Below, piece after piece: positions 54,301 through 62,661 of a stretch of DNA of 64,000 nucleotides. Position numbers and translations under genes: made by a program. The stretch's first letter is position 1, and every line of letters starts with the position of its first letter. This DNA comes from Streptomyces sp. NBC_00510 (lineage in GTDB: Bacteria > Actinomycetota > Actinomycetes > Streptomycetales > Streptomycetaceae): the NCBI GenBank assembly GCA_036013505.1, contig CP107851.1, forward strand, positions 3,667,501 to 3,731,500. The letters run 5' to 3'. The notes below the pieces were generated by a model, which was not told the DNA's origin, did no database searches, and was given only the letters and a program-made list of their open reading frames with translations.

Positions 54301-55288
54301 GCAGGCCGACCAGCTGATCACCAGGGCCCGCGCCGAGGCCGAGCGGCTCGGCATCCTCGCCAAGGACGCCCTCGACTCCGCCGAGCGCGACGCCGAGGCG
54401 GCCCGCTCGGAGTCCGACCGGATCCGGGACGAGGCGCGCGAGGACGCCAACAAGCGCCGCGCCGAGGCCGCCGGGCAGGCGGACGAACTCATCTCCCAGG
54501 CGCAGGGCGAGGCGCTCAAGATCGGCACCACCGCGGAGGAGCAGGCCGACACGATGGTCGGCGCCGCCCGCAAGGAGGCCGACCGGATCGTCGGCGAGGC
54601 CACCTCCGAGAGCAACGGCATGGTGGAGCGGGCCCGTACGGACGCCGACACGCTGCTGGAGGAGGCCCGCAGGGACGCCACCGCCATCCGCGAGCGCGCG
54701 GAGGAGCTGCGGCAGCGCGTCGAGGCCGAGGTAGAGGAACTGCACGAGCGGGCCCGTAGCGAGTCGGCCGCCACCATGAAGTCGGCGGGCGAGCGGGTCG
54801 ACAAGCTGGTCGAGGCCGCCACCGAGCAGCTGGAGAAGGCCGAGGCCAAGGCCCGCGAGCTGGTCACGGACGCGGAGGCCAGGGCCGAGGAGACCCGGTC
54901 CACCGCGAGCGCCGAGGCCAGCAAGGTCCGCATCGCCGCGGTGAAGAAGGCCGAGGAGCTGCTCAAGGGGGCCGAGCAGAAGAAGAACGACACGGAGCGC
55001 GAGGCGGAGCGGGTGCGGAGCGAGGCCCGCGTCGAGGCCGAGCGCATCGTGACCGAAGGCAAGAAGGAGCTCGAGGTGCTGAGCCGGCGCCGCCAGGACA
55101 TCAACGCGGAGATCACCCGCGTGCAGGATGTCCTTGAGGCACTGGAGTCATTCCAGCAGCCGATCGACGGGGGAAAGAGCAACAGTCAGAACGTCACGCA
55201 GAACGGTAAGAACACGGTCACTGCAGGTGCAGCGGCCGGCACGACCCGGACAGGGAGCAAGCGGTCCGACGATGCGCCACTCGATTGA
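51359..55288 (+). CDS. scy: Scy, polar-growth coiled-coil scaffold
   Basis: A 1309-residue, almost wholly alpha-helical, Ala/Glu/Arg-rich protein. A short DivIVA-like N terminus (RGYDRYEVEDDHLSQFEAEMERL, heptad coil) precedes about 1200 residues of irregular coiled coil with 11- and 51-residue periodicity, built of EAE-(R/Q)LR units. Scy organises the polarisome with DivIVA and FilP at hyphal tips. Internal near-duplicates: ILAKDALDSAERDAE occurs twice 69 residues apart, and EAIEEADRLR twice 33 residues apart. The C terminus is Gln/Asn/Thr-rich. GTG 51359 taken; GTG 51392 (VRGYDRYE) is equally plausible. Followed 103 bp later by filP. Confidence 0.93.
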   Translation: MGTPGDGWDRGVRGYDRYEVEDDHLSQFEAEMERLRKERDKVVQHADDLGYQVEVLRAKLHEARRNLATRPAYDNLGHQADQLLRNAQIQADQLRADAERELREARAATQRLLQEQAEHQARVEAEWHAEAVARRRRLDEELADRRTNVESHVNENVAWAEQLRARAESQARRLMEETRTESEAALAAARAEAQRIAEGARDRLESESTTARAEAEQLLRRARADAERLLNAAASQAQEATSQAEQLRASTQSDTDNARTQAGELSRSAEEKLREAQEKLREAQSESDRLREEAAANAAKRLATVDADNEQRTRTARAEVARLVAEATKEAEAAKAEAEQILADAKTEAERLHSQAQETAKSEAAEDAAAALAKAARTAEDVLNKATEDARATTRAASEEAERIRREAETEADRLRGQAEESAEELLGTAKDDTKEYRAKTVELQEEARRLRGEAEQLRAEAVAEGERIRGEARREAVQQIEEAARSAEELLTKAKAEAAEHRQKATVDSEKARTEAIERAAGLRRQADELLERARGEAEQVRTEAEQQAEQVREDAEGAGQVLREEAERAAQRLRDDAEADLVRLREEAERRITAAEEALREARTEAERLRRETAEEAATLRTEVAERVRALQEQAEQETLRLRDEAAADASQTRAEAEQLAVRLRGDAAAEAEQLRTEAQETADRLRSEAQETAGRLRAEAAEALSAAQEEAARRRREAEELLAAARGEAEQERAQAGREGEELLAAARKRVEEAGAEAERLVAEAERHAAELVGAAEQTAQQVRDSVNGLHEQAEEEIAGLRSAAEHAAERLQSEAQEAADRLHADANAERERATEDAQRLRRESQEEAEEARQLADRTVGEAIEEADRLRVETRDESNRQRVEAAEQADRLLTEAIEEADRLRADAAARAEETVGKAQRDAERLGILAKDALDSAERDAEERRRAAEESLGTAEAEARRILDEARDEANKRRTEAAQQADQLITRARAEAERLGILAKDALDSAERDAEAARSESDRIRDEAREDANKRRAEAAGQADELISQAQGEALKIGTTAEEQADTMVGAARKEADRIVGEATSESNGMVERARTDADTLLEEARRDATAIRERAEELRQRVEAEVEELHERARSESAATMKSAGERVDKLVEAATEQLEKAEAKARELVTDAEARAEETRSTASAEASKVRIAAVKKAEELLKGAEQKKNDTEREAERVRSEARVEAERIVTEGKKELEVLSRRRQDINAEITRVQDVLEALESFQQPIDGGKSNSQNVTQNGKNTVTAGAAAGTTRTGSKRSDDAPLD

Positions 55289-55302
55289 GCGGTCATTGTG
55301 CA

Positions 55303-55322
55303 CAGTTACTGGACAGTGACTG
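55303..55322 (+). promoter_or_regulatory. Inverted repeat in the scy-filP gap
   Basis: CAGTTACT-N4-AGTGACTG, 8-bp arms with one mismatch, 15 bases after the scy stop and 69 bases before filP. Too short for a strong terminator; could be a regulatory or processing hairpin. Confidence 0.35.
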
Positions 55323-55391
55323 TAAGACACGCCGCTTGGGCCCCTAGGATTCCCCCTATCACCCCACCCGGTCTGAATTGACAGGAACCCC

Positions 55392-56324
55392 ATGAGCGAC
55401 ACTTCCTCCCCCTTCGGCTTCGAGCTCGTGCGGCGCGGATACGACCGCGGGCAGGTGGACGACCGCATCACCAAGCTCGTCGCCGACCGTGACAGTGCAC
55501 TGGCCCGGATCAATGCGCTGGAGAAGCGCATCGAGGAACTCCACCTCGAGACCCAGAACGCGCAGGCGCAGGTCAACGACGCCGAGCCGTCGTACGCCGG
55601 TCTCGGCGCGCGGGTCGAGAAGATCCTCCGCCTCGCCGAGGAGGAGGCGAAGGACCTGCGCGAGGAGGCCCGCCGCGCCGCCGAGCAGCACCGCGAGCTG
55701 GCCGAGTCCGCCGCCACCCAGGTGCGCAACGACGCCGAGTCCTACGCCGCCGAGCGCAAGACCAAGGCCGAGGACGAGGGCGAGCGCATCGTCGAGAAGG
55801 CCAAGGGTGAGGCCGGCCAGCTGCGCGCCGACGCGCAGAAGGACGCGCAGGCCAAGCGCGAGGAGGCGGACGCCCTCTTCGAGGAGACCCGCGCCAAGGC
55901 GGCCCAGGCCGCGGCCGACTTCGAGACCAACCTGGCCAAGCGCCGCGAGCAGTCCGAGCGTGACCTGGCGTCCCGTCAGGCCAAGGCCGAGAAGCGCCTC
56001 GCCGAGATCGAGCACCGCGCCGAGCAGCTCCGCCTGGAGGCCGAGAAGCTGCGCACCGACGCCGAGCGCCGCGCCCGCCAGACGGTGGAGACCGCCCAGC
56101 GCCAGGCCGAGGACATCGTGGCCGACGCGAACGCCAAGGCGGACCGCATCCGCAGCGAATCCGAGCGCGAGCTGGCGGCGCTCACCAACCGCCGCGACAG
56201 CATCAACGCCCAGCTGACCAACGTCCGCGAGATGCTGGCCACGCTGACCGGTGCGGCGGTCGCCGCGGCCGGCGCCCCTGCCGACGACGAGCCCGTCTCG
56301 CGCGGCGTCCCGGCCCAGCGCTGA
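55392..56324 (+). CDS. filP: FilP, intermediate-filament-like coiled-coil protein
   Basis: A 310-residue coiled-coil protein. N-terminal FELVRRGYDRGQVDDRITKL resembles the DivIVA membrane-binding and crossed-loop start; a short heptad coil and a break (EPSYAGLGARVEKIL) precede a long Ala/Glu/Arg-rich rod to about residue 280 and a disordered tail. Length matches FilP. It forms networks behind the hyphal tip and gives mechanical rigidity, working with Scy and DivIVA. ATG 55392 with AGG upstream. Confidence 0.93.
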   Translation: MSDTSSPFGFELVRRGYDRGQVDDRITKLVADRDSALARINALEKRIEELHLETQNAQAQVNDAEPSYAGLGARVEKILRLAEEEAKDLREEARRAAEQHRELAESAATQVRNDAESYAAERKTKAEDEGERIVEKAKGEAGQLRADAQKDAQAKREEADALFEETRAKAAQAAADFETNLAKRREQSERDLASRQAKAEKRLAEIEHRAEQLRLEAEKLRTDAERRARQTVETAQRQAEDIVADANAKADRIRSESERELAALTNRRDSINAQLTNVREMLATLTGAAVAAAGAPADDEPVSRGVPAQR

Positions 56325-56350
56325 CGTCCCACCGGTCTTCCGGAGCACAT

Positions 56351-56381
56351 CGAGCCCCCTGTCCCCTCGGCAGGGGGCTCG
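56351..56381 (+). terminator. Terminator after filP
   Basis: Perfect 11-bp inverted repeat CGAGCCCCCTG/CAGGGGGCTCG with a nine-base loop, 26 bases after the stop. Confidence 0.82.
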
Positions 56382-56455
56382 GTCGTGTGCGGGAGCGCAA
56401 ACGGGGGCGGGAATTCCGCGTGCATCGCGCGCCGCGGCCAAATAGTGTATGCGGC

Positions 56456-57442
56456 ATGATCGAGCTGCAGGGGCTGACCAAGCGGTACGGCGACAAGACC
56501 GCGGTGGACGACCTCACCTTCACGGTGCGGCCGGGGGTGGTCACCGGCTTCCTCGGCCCCAACGGGGCGGGCAAGTCGACGACGATGCGCATGATGCTGG
56601 ACCTGGACAATCCGACCAGCGGCAGCATCCGCATCGACGGCAAGCACTACCGCGAGCTCCACGAACCGCTCAAACACATCGGGGCGTTGCTCGAGGCCAA
56701 GGCCATCCACGGCGGCCGCACGGCGTACAACCACCTGCTGTGCCTGGCCCAGTCCAACCGCATCCCGGGCCGGCGGGTCGACGAGGTGCTGGAGATCGTC
56801 GGTCTCGCGCCCGTCGCCAAGAAGCGTTCCAAGGGGTTCTCCCTCGGCATGGGACAGCGGCTCGGCATCGCGGCGGCGCTGCTCGGCGACCCCGAGATCC
56901 TGATGTTCGACGAGCCGGTCAACGGACTGGACCCGGAGGGCATCCACTGGATCCGCAACCTGATGAAGGGGCTGGCCGCGCAGGGCCGCACGATCTTCGT
57001 CTCCAGCCATCTCATGAGCGAGATGGCGCTGACCGCCGAGCACCTGATCGTGATCGGCCGCGGCAAGCTGATGGCGGACACGACGATGGCGGACTTCATC
57101 GCCGAGAACTCCCGCTCCTACGTGCGCGTCCGCACCCCCGAGCCGGAGAAGCTCAAGGACGCGCTGGCGGCCGCGTCGATCACCGCGGTGGTCGGCGAGG
57201 CCGGGGCCTTCGAGATCGAGGGCACCGAGTCCGCCAAGATCGGTGAACTCGCCGCCAGGCACCAACTGGTGCTGCACGAGCTCAGCCCCCAGCAGGCCTC
57301 CCTGGAACAGGCCTTCATGCAACTCACCGCCGAGTCGGTGGAGTACCACGCCGGTGGGGCGGCGGCGGAGGCCGGTGAGGCCGCGGCTCCCGCGCCCCAG
57401 TGGGGCGCCGCCTGGAACACGAACACCGGAAAGGAAGCCTGA
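56456..57442 (+). CDS. ABC transporter ATP-binding protein (exporter 1)
   Basis: A 328-residue ATPase: Walker A GPNGAGKST, signature FSLGMGQRLGIAAALL, Walker B ILMFDEPVNGLDPEG and H-loop SSHLMSEM. The C-terminal regulatory extension carries an Ala/Gly-rich tail. This is the DrrA/bacitracin-exporter-like subclass. TAGTGT at 56443-56448 close to ATG 56456 suggests a nearly leaderless transcript. Followed one base later by its permease. Confidence 0.9.
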   Translation: MIELQGLTKRYGDKTAVDDLTFTVRPGVVTGFLGPNGAGKSTTMRMMLDLDNPTSGSIRIDGKHYRELHEPLKHIGALLEAKAIHGGRTAYNHLLCLAQSNRIPGRRVDEVLEIVGLAPVAKKRSKGFSLGMGQRLGIAAALLGDPEILMFDEPVNGLDPEGIHWIRNLMKGLAAQGRTIFVSSHLMSEMALTAEHLIVIGRGKLMADTTMADFIAENSRSYVRVRTPEPEKLKDALAAASITAVVGEAGAFEIEGTESAKIGELAARHQLVLHELSPQQASLEQAFMQLTAESVEYHAGGAAAEAGEAAAPAPQWGAAWNTNTGKEA

Positions 57443-57443
57443 C

Positions 57444-58220
57444 ATGGCAGCGACCACCGCTGTTCTGCAGTCGGAGTGGACCAAGGTCAGGACCGTCCGG
57501 TCGACCGTGTGGACGCTGGCGTCCGCCGCCGTCCTGACCATCGTCATCAGCGGTCTGTTCTGCCTGCTCTTCCGTACCCAGTGGGACAACATCGACGAGG
57601 CCGCCCGCGCCCAGTTCGACGCCACCAGCCAGAGCCTGTCCGGTCTCTTCCTCGGTCAGCTCGCGCTGATCACCTTCGGCGTGCTGATCATCTCCAGCGA
57701 GTACAGCACGGGCATGATCAGGGCCTCGCTCTCGGCGGTGCCGCAGCGTGCGAGCTTCTACCTCTCCAAGGTCGCCGTCGCCGCCGGCATCACCTTCGTC
57801 CTCGGGGTGATCGTCAGCTTCGTCTCCTTCTTCATCGGGCAGGCCATCCTCGGCGGTGACCTCGACACCTCGATCAGCGATCCGGGGGTGCTGCGCGCGG
57901 TCTTCGGGGCCGGCCTCTACATGACGCTGATGGTGCTCTTCGCGGTCGGCGTCGCGACGATGCTGCGCAGCCCGCTGGTCTCGCTGGGCATCCTCATCCC
58001 CTTCTTCTTCCTGATCTCCGGGATCCTCTCGGCGGTGCCGGGCGCCAAGGAGGTGGCCCGGTACTTCCCGGACCAGGCCGGCAGCAAGATCATGCGGGCC
58101 ACGATCGCCCCGGACGACCCCGCCCCGTACAGCGCGTGGGGCGGACTCGGCATCATGGCGCTGTGGGTGGTCGTCGCGCTGATCGGCGGCTACGCGCTGC
58201 TGAAGAAGCGGGACGCCTGA
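57444..58220 (+). CDS. ABC transporter permease (exporter 1)
   Basis: A 258-residue ABC-2-type membrane protein with six hydrophobic segments. It begins LQSEWTKVRTVRSTVWTL, the typical cytosolic anchor, and contains ISSEYSTGMIRASLSAVPQR. AGGAAG precedes ATG 57444. It pairs with the ATPase upstream; the substrate is unknown. Confidence 0.9.
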   Translation: MAATTAVLQSEWTKVRTVRSTVWTLASAAVLTIVISGLFCLLFRTQWDNIDEAARAQFDATSQSLSGLFLGQLALITFGVLIISSEYSTGMIRASLSAVPQRASFYLSKVAVAAGITFVLGVIVSFVSFFIGQAILGGDLDTSISDPGVLRAVFGAGLYMTLMVLFAVGVATMLRSPLVSLGILIPFFFLISGILSAVPGAKEVARYFPDQAGSKIMRATIAPDDPAPYSAWGGLGIMALWVVVALIGGYALLKKRDA

Positions 58221-58222
58221 CC

Positions 58223-58257
58223 GTTCCCGGGCAATTCCGCCCTCACGGGGCGGGAAC
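58223..58257 (+). terminator. Possible hairpin between the two ABC pairs
   Basis: GTTCCCG...CGGGAAC arms with partly complementary interior (CCGCCC/GGGGCGG). Imperfect; may reduce read-through into the second pair. Confidence 0.35.
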
Positions 58258-58333
58258 CGATCCCACCCCGCTAGCCTCCTAATCCTCATGGGGGCGAGCG
58301 CCGCCCCGCGGACTGTTCGTCGAGGGGCGGAGC

Positions 58334-59572
58334 ATGATCGAGGCAGTCGGCCTCACCAAGACCTACGGCAGCAAGACGGCCGTGTACAACCTGTCGTTCC
58401 AGGTGCGGCCCGGCATGGTGACCGGCTTCCTGGGGCCCAACGGCTCCGGGAAGTCGACCACGATGCGGATGATCCTGGGCCTGGACACCCCCACGGCCGG
58501 ACGCGTGACCGTCGGCGGACAGCCGTTCCGGCAGCTGCCCAACGCCCCGCGCCGGGTGGGCGCGCTGCTGGACGCCAAGGCCGTGCACGGCGGGCGCAGC
58601 GCGCGCCAGCACCTGCTGTGCCTGGCGCAGTTGTCCGGGATCCCGGCCCGCCGGGTGGACGAGGTGCTGGGCGTGGTGGGCCTGCAGGAGGTCGCGCGCA
58701 GGCGCTCCAAGGGCTTCTCGCTCGGCATGGGGCAGCGCCTCGGCATCGCGGCGGCGCTGCTGGGCGACCCCGAGGTGCTGCTCTTCGACGAGCCGGTCAA
58801 CGGTCTGGACCCGGAGGGCATCCACTGGGTGCGCCATCTGATGCGCAAGCTCGCCTCGGAGGGCCGTACGGTCTTCGTCTCCTCGCACCTGATGAGCGAG
58901 ATGGCGCTCACCGCGGACCACCTGATCGTGATCGGCCGCGGGCAGCTGCTGGCCGACATGAGCGTCAAGGACTTCATCGCCCGCAACTCCACCGGCTTCG
59001 CCATGGTCCGCACCCCGGACGTGGCCGCGGACCGCGAGAAGCTGACGGAGGCGCTGACCGACGCGGGCGCGCAGGTGCAGCAGGAACACGACGGCGCGCT
59101 GCGCGTGACCGGTCTTGAGCTGCCGCGGATCAGCGAGGTCGCCCACGAGTCCGAGGTGCGGCTGTGGGAGCTCTCGCCCCACCAGGCCTCGCTCGAGGAG
59201 GCCTACATGCGCCTCACCAACAGCGCCGTCGACTACCGCTCCACCGCCGACCCGCGGCAGGGCCTGCAGCAGCCCGGCGGTGCGCCGGCGCCCAGCGGCT
59301 GGGGCATGCCGCCGCAGGCGCCGTACCCGCAGTCCGTCCCGCAGCAGCAGCCGTACGGATACGGCTACGGGCACCCGCAGCCGCAGCCCCCGGTGCAGCC
59401 GCCGTACGCGGCGCCGGTGCCGCCGGCTCCCGGCGCGGCGCCGGCCGCGCCCGTGAACCCGTACGCGCAGCCGCCCGTGCCGCCCGGCGTGCCGGTGCCG
59501 CCCGCCGCTCCCGCCGCCCCGCCCGCCCCGCCCGCCCCGCAGCCGACCCAGCCCGTCGAGGACGCCCGATGA
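58334..59572 (+). CDS. ABC transporter ATP-binding protein (exporter 2)
   Basis: A 412-residue ATPase, clearly paralogous to exporter 1: Walker A GPNGSGKST, FSLGMGQRLGIAAALLGDPEVLLFDEPVNGLDPEGIHWVR and SSHLMSEMAL. It carries an extra C-terminal tail of about 110 residues rich in Pro, Ala, Gln and Tyr (runs of PYGYGYGHPQPQ), absent from exporter 1. ATG 58334 with GGGGCGGAG. Its stop overlaps the permease start (ATGA). Confidence 0.9.
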   Translation: MIEAVGLTKTYGSKTAVYNLSFQVRPGMVTGFLGPNGSGKSTTMRMILGLDTPTAGRVTVGGQPFRQLPNAPRRVGALLDAKAVHGGRSARQHLLCLAQLSGIPARRVDEVLGVVGLQEVARRRSKGFSLGMGQRLGIAAALLGDPEVLLFDEPVNGLDPEGIHWVRHLMRKLASEGRTVFVSSHLMSEMALTADHLIVIGRGQLLADMSVKDFIARNSTGFAMVRTPDVAADREKLTEALTDAGAQVQQEHDGALRVTGLELPRISEVAHESEVRLWELSPHQASLEEAYMRLTNSAVDYRSTADPRQGLQQPGGAPAPSGWGMPPQAPYPQSVPQQQPYGYGYGHPQPQPPVQPPYAAPVPPAPGAAPAAPVNPYAQPPVPPGVPVPPAAPAAPPAPPAPQPTQPVEDAR

Positions 59573-60438
59573 CCGCCCCCGTCTACAGCCCGGCTCCGCA
59601 GTTCTCCTCCACCGTCCCGGTGCAGAGGACCCACCTCGGCCACGCGCTGAAGTCCGAGTGGACCAAGATCCGTACGGTGCGCTCCACGCTGTGGACGCTC
59701 GGCGTCATGCTGCTGCTGATCCTCGGCATCAACCTGCTCGTCGTCGCTCTGGGCTCGACCGAGAACGTCTCCGACCCGGTGCTCGGCTTCGGCCTGTTCG
59801 GGGTGCTCCTCGGCCAGCTCTGCGTCATGACCCTCGGCGTGCTGGTGATCAGCTCCGAGTACGGCACGGGCATGATCCGCACGACCCTCACCGCGTGCCC
59901 GCAGCGCGGCCGGGTGCTCACCGCGAAGGCGATCGTCTTCTTCGCGCTGACCTTCACCGTCACCACGGTGGCCTGCGCGCTCACCGCGCTGATGAACTAC
60001 GCCACCTTCGGCGGCAGGTCCGTGGGCGACGACACCTTTGTGGGCGCCCGGCTCGTCATCGAGGACGGCCTCACCACCGCCAGCGGCACCCAGTGGCTGG
60101 GCGCCACCGTAGGCGTCGGCCTGTACGTGGCGCTGCTCGGGCTGCTCTCGCTGGCCGTGGGCGCGCTGCTGCGGCACTCCGCGGGCGCGATCACCACGAT
60201 GATGGGCGTGGTCCTGCTGCCGCTGATCATCGCGATCTTCATGCAGTCGGACAGCCTCCGCAAGGTGCAGGAGAAGCTGATCGAGTACTCCTCCCCCAAC
60301 GCCATCGCGTCGCTCTACCAGATGCCGATGCTGGAGAACGGCGACGCCGACGGCGTGCGCCAGTTGATCGGGCTCGCGATCATCACGGCCGTCGCCCTGG
60401 GTGCGGCCTACGCGGCGCTCACCAAGCGCGACGTCTGA
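59569..60438 (+). CDS. ABC transporter permease (exporter 2)
   Basis: A 289-residue ABC-2-type permease with six hydrophobic segments and LKSEWTKIRTVRSTLWTLGV and ISSEYGTGMIRTTLTACPQR, matching the exporter 1 permease at the same places. A longer N-terminal cytosolic lead precedes it. Translationally coupled to its ATPase. Confidence 0.9.
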   Translation: MTAPVYSPAPQFSSTVPVQRTHLGHALKSEWTKIRTVRSTLWTLGVMLLLILGINLLVVALGSTENVSDPVLGFGLFGVLLGQLCVMTLGVLVISSEYGTGMIRTTLTACPQRGRVLTAKAIVFFALTFTVTTVACALTALMNYATFGGRSVGDDTFVGARLVIEDGLTTASGTQWLGATVGVGLYVALLGLLSLAVGALLRHSAGAITTMMGVVLLPLIIAIFMQSDSLRKVQEKLIEYSSPNAIASLYQMPMLENGDADGVRQLIGLAIITAVALGAAYAALTKRDV

Positions 60439-60466
60439 CCCGGGTCACCGGGCGTCCGCCCCGCGG

Positions 60467-60805
60467 TCAGTACCGGGGGGCGTTTCGGGACCGCTGGAGC
60501 CGTGCGCTCCGGCGGTCCCTGGCGTTCCAGCAGGCGGTGTGCCAGTGGCGCCGGTCCTCCACGCCGCCGTGCTCCGGCCAGGCCACCAGGTGCCCGACGC
60601 CCGGCGGGATCTCCTGGTCGCACCCGGGGCAGCGGTAGTGCTTGCCGCCCGGACTCCCGCTCAGCTGGCGGACGGTCCACTGCTCGCCCTGCCAGCTCTC
60701 CACACGCTCCGGGCCCCTGGCCGGTCCGGCCTCGGGACGCTCCTCGGCTCTGCCGGCGGCGCCTCGGGGGCGGTTTCGGCGCGGGGACACGGGCACACAC
60801 CTCAT
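60467..60805 (-). CDS. Small zinc-site protein (annotated ATP/GTP-binding in Streptomyces)
   Basis: A 112-residue basic protein. The N-terminal third is Arg/Pro-rich and disordered; the C-terminal part has CPGC ... H ... HWHTACW, a probable zinc site with HNH-like spacing but without a complete nuclease motif. Relatives are often labelled ATP/GTP-binding protein, for which I see no P-loop. ATG 60805. Convergent with the ABC exporters. Confidence 0.7.
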   Translation of the reverse strand: MRCVPVSPRRNRPRGAAGRAEERPEAGPARGPERVESWQGEQWTVRQLSGSPGGKHYRCPGCDQEIPPGVGHLVAWPEHGGVEDRRHWHTACWNARDRRSARLQRSRNAPRY

Positions 60806-61003
60806 GCGGTTCGGGGGACTCGGGCCGCCAACCAGCCTACGCGTAGCGCGGACGGCGCCGGGTACGCGGTCGGGGAACCCCGCATTCCGGCCATCGCCGC
60901 GAAAATCATGAAATCGCGGTGCGCGGACCGTGCCTTTGGCACGTGTCAGGCGTTAATGCCAGTAGGGGAGCCGTGTCGGCCACCGAGGAAGGTGTGAAGC
61001 ACG

Positions 61004-62029
61004 ATGCGTGTCGGTACTTTCGTCCTCGCCGCCCAGTTCCCGGGGCAGGGACCGGGGGAGGCGCTGCACCGCGCGGTGCGGTCCGCAGAGGCGGCGGAGA
61101 AGGCCGGGCTGGACTCCGTATGGCTGGCGGAGCACCACTTCGTGCCGTACGGCGTGTGTCCGTCGGCCGTGACGCTCGCCGCGCTGCTGCTGGGCAGGAC
61201 GCACCGGATCGGGATCGGTACGGCCGTGAGCGTCCTGCCGACCGCGCACCCCGTGGCGCTCGGCGAGCAGGCGGCGCTGCTGCACATCACCTCGGGCGGC
61301 CGCTTCACGCTGGGCGTGGGCCGCGGCGGCCCCTGGGTGGACCTGGAGGTCTTCGGCGCCGGACTCGCCGCCTTCGAGAAGGGTTTCCCCGAGTCGCTGG
61401 ACCTGCTGCTGCGCTGGCTCCGGGAGCCGCGCGTGGAGGCCTCGGGTGAACGATTCGCCTTCCGCGAGGTCGACGTCGTGCCGCGGGCGGACGAGTTCGA
61501 GGAGCCCAGCGGGCCGCCGGTCGTCGTCGCCTGCACCTCGCCGGGCAGCGTCCGGCTCGCGGCACGCAGGGGTCTGCCGATGCTGCTCGGCATGCACTGT
61601 GGCGACGAGGACAAAGCTGCCATGGTCGCAATGTGGCAGGCCGAGGCGCGCGATGCGGGGCTTTCACCCGAAATGGTGGCCACGGCCGAACATGTCTCCG
61701 CGGGCGTCGTACAGATCGCGGACCGCCGCGCGGACGCCGTGGAGACCCTCACCAAGGCGATGCCCGGCTGGCTCCAGCGGGGCCTCGCCGCGCACCGCAC
61801 GGTCGACGGCCGGCCCCGGACGATGCGCGATCCGCTCGCCTACACCGAACTCCTCTGCGACCTCCACCCGGTGGGCCCGCCCGCGCTGTGCGCCGACCGG
61901 CTGGCCGCCACCGCCGAGCGGACCGGCATCAGCCGCTTCGCCCTGCTCGTCGAAGGGTCCGGCGATCTCGCGGCCACCGAGGAGAACGTGGCGCGGCTCG
62001 GCAGCGAAGTGCTCCCGCAATTGGCCTGA
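61004..62029 (+). CDS. LLM-class flavin-dependent oxidoreductase
   Basis: A 341-residue luciferase-like TIM-barrel monooxygenase: VGTFVLAAQFPGQ, DSVWLAEHHFVPYG, IGIGTAVSVLPTAHPVALGEQAALL and GRFTLGVGRGG are the usual flavin (F420 or FMN) site segments. AGGAAGG upstream of ATG 61004. Substrate and cofactor choice are unknown. Confidence 0.9.
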   Translation: MRVGTFVLAAQFPGQGPGEALHRAVRSAEAAEKAGLDSVWLAEHHFVPYGVCPSAVTLAALLLGRTHRIGIGTAVSVLPTAHPVALGEQAALLHITSGGRFTLGVGRGGPWVDLEVFGAGLAAFEKGFPESLDLLLRWLREPRVEASGERFAFREVDVVPRADEFEEPSGPPVVVACTSPGSVRLAARRGLPMLLGMHCGDEDKAAMVAMWQAEARDAGLSPEMVATAEHVSAGVVQIADRRADAVETLTKAMPGWLQRGLAAHRTVDGRPRTMRDPLAYTELLCDLHPVGPPALCADRLAATAERTGISRFALLVEGSGDLAATEENVARLGSEVLPQLA

Positions 62030-62082
62030 TTGAAACATCAAAGAGCAGTGGTGCGACCAACGGCGGGAGCACCCTGCCCGGT

Positions 62083-62475
62083 TCAGCAGTCCCGCAGTTC
62101 CGGGGACTGGTTCAGCAGCTGTGCGCGTACGGAGGTGAAGGTGGCGTAACGCCCGTCGACCGCCGGGTCCAGCGGGAACACCGCGACCCGGTGGCAGTTC
62201 TGGAACGCCAGCCGGACCCCGAAGTGCCGCTGCAGGGCCCCCCGTATCGCGTCACTCGCCAGGGCGCGGAGCAGCTGCCCGCGCGCGTGCTCGTCCGGCG
62301 GAGGTACCTGGTTGTCGGCGAACTCGCCGCCGTCCACCTTGAGTTGTGCCGCCAGAGAGCTGATCATGTCCCATGCGTAAGGCAGGGAAGTCCGGACGCA
62401 GTCGACGAATTCCCGTTCGTCGACCTCGCCTCGCTCGGCCTGTTCGAGGAGGGCCGGTGAGACGTCGAGCGACAT
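62083..62475 (-). CDS. Conserved actinobacterial protein (SCO5389-like)
   Basis: A 130-residue cytoplasmic protein beginning MSLDVSPALLEQAERGEVDEREFVDCVRTSLPYAW and ending SPELRDC. ATG 62475 has GAGGAG six bases upstream; the longer open frame has no ribosome site. Convergent with the oxidoreductase and divergent from nucS. No known domain; the pattern is widely conserved in Streptomyces. Confidence 0.8.
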   Translation of the reverse strand: MSLDVSPALLEQAERGEVDEREFVDCVRTSLPYAWDMISSLAAQLKVDGGEFADNQVPPPDEHARGQLLRALASDAIRGALQRHFGVRLAFQNCHRVAVFPLDPAVDGRYATFTSVRAQLLNQSPELRDC

Positions 62476-62661
62476 GAGTACTCCTCTCGTGACCCCCCTG
62501 TCCGAGGAGTCAGACGGACTACGGAGAGAAGCCGCCCAGAGTTCTCCCGCGCGACGGCCTCCACCCACAACCGTAGGCGGAGAGGTCCCATGACACTAGG
62601 CGGGAGCGCTCACAACAGGCCATTTTCCGACCGCGCCCGGTAGCGAGTAACGTTGCCGACC

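Noticed and set aside
51344..55182. Very long minus-strand open frames (1133 and 1202 codons) across the scy region
   Set aside because: Antisense shadows of the repetitive Ala/Glu/Arg coding sequence; they consist of Leu/Gly- or Ser/Ala/Arg-only stretches without ribosome sites.
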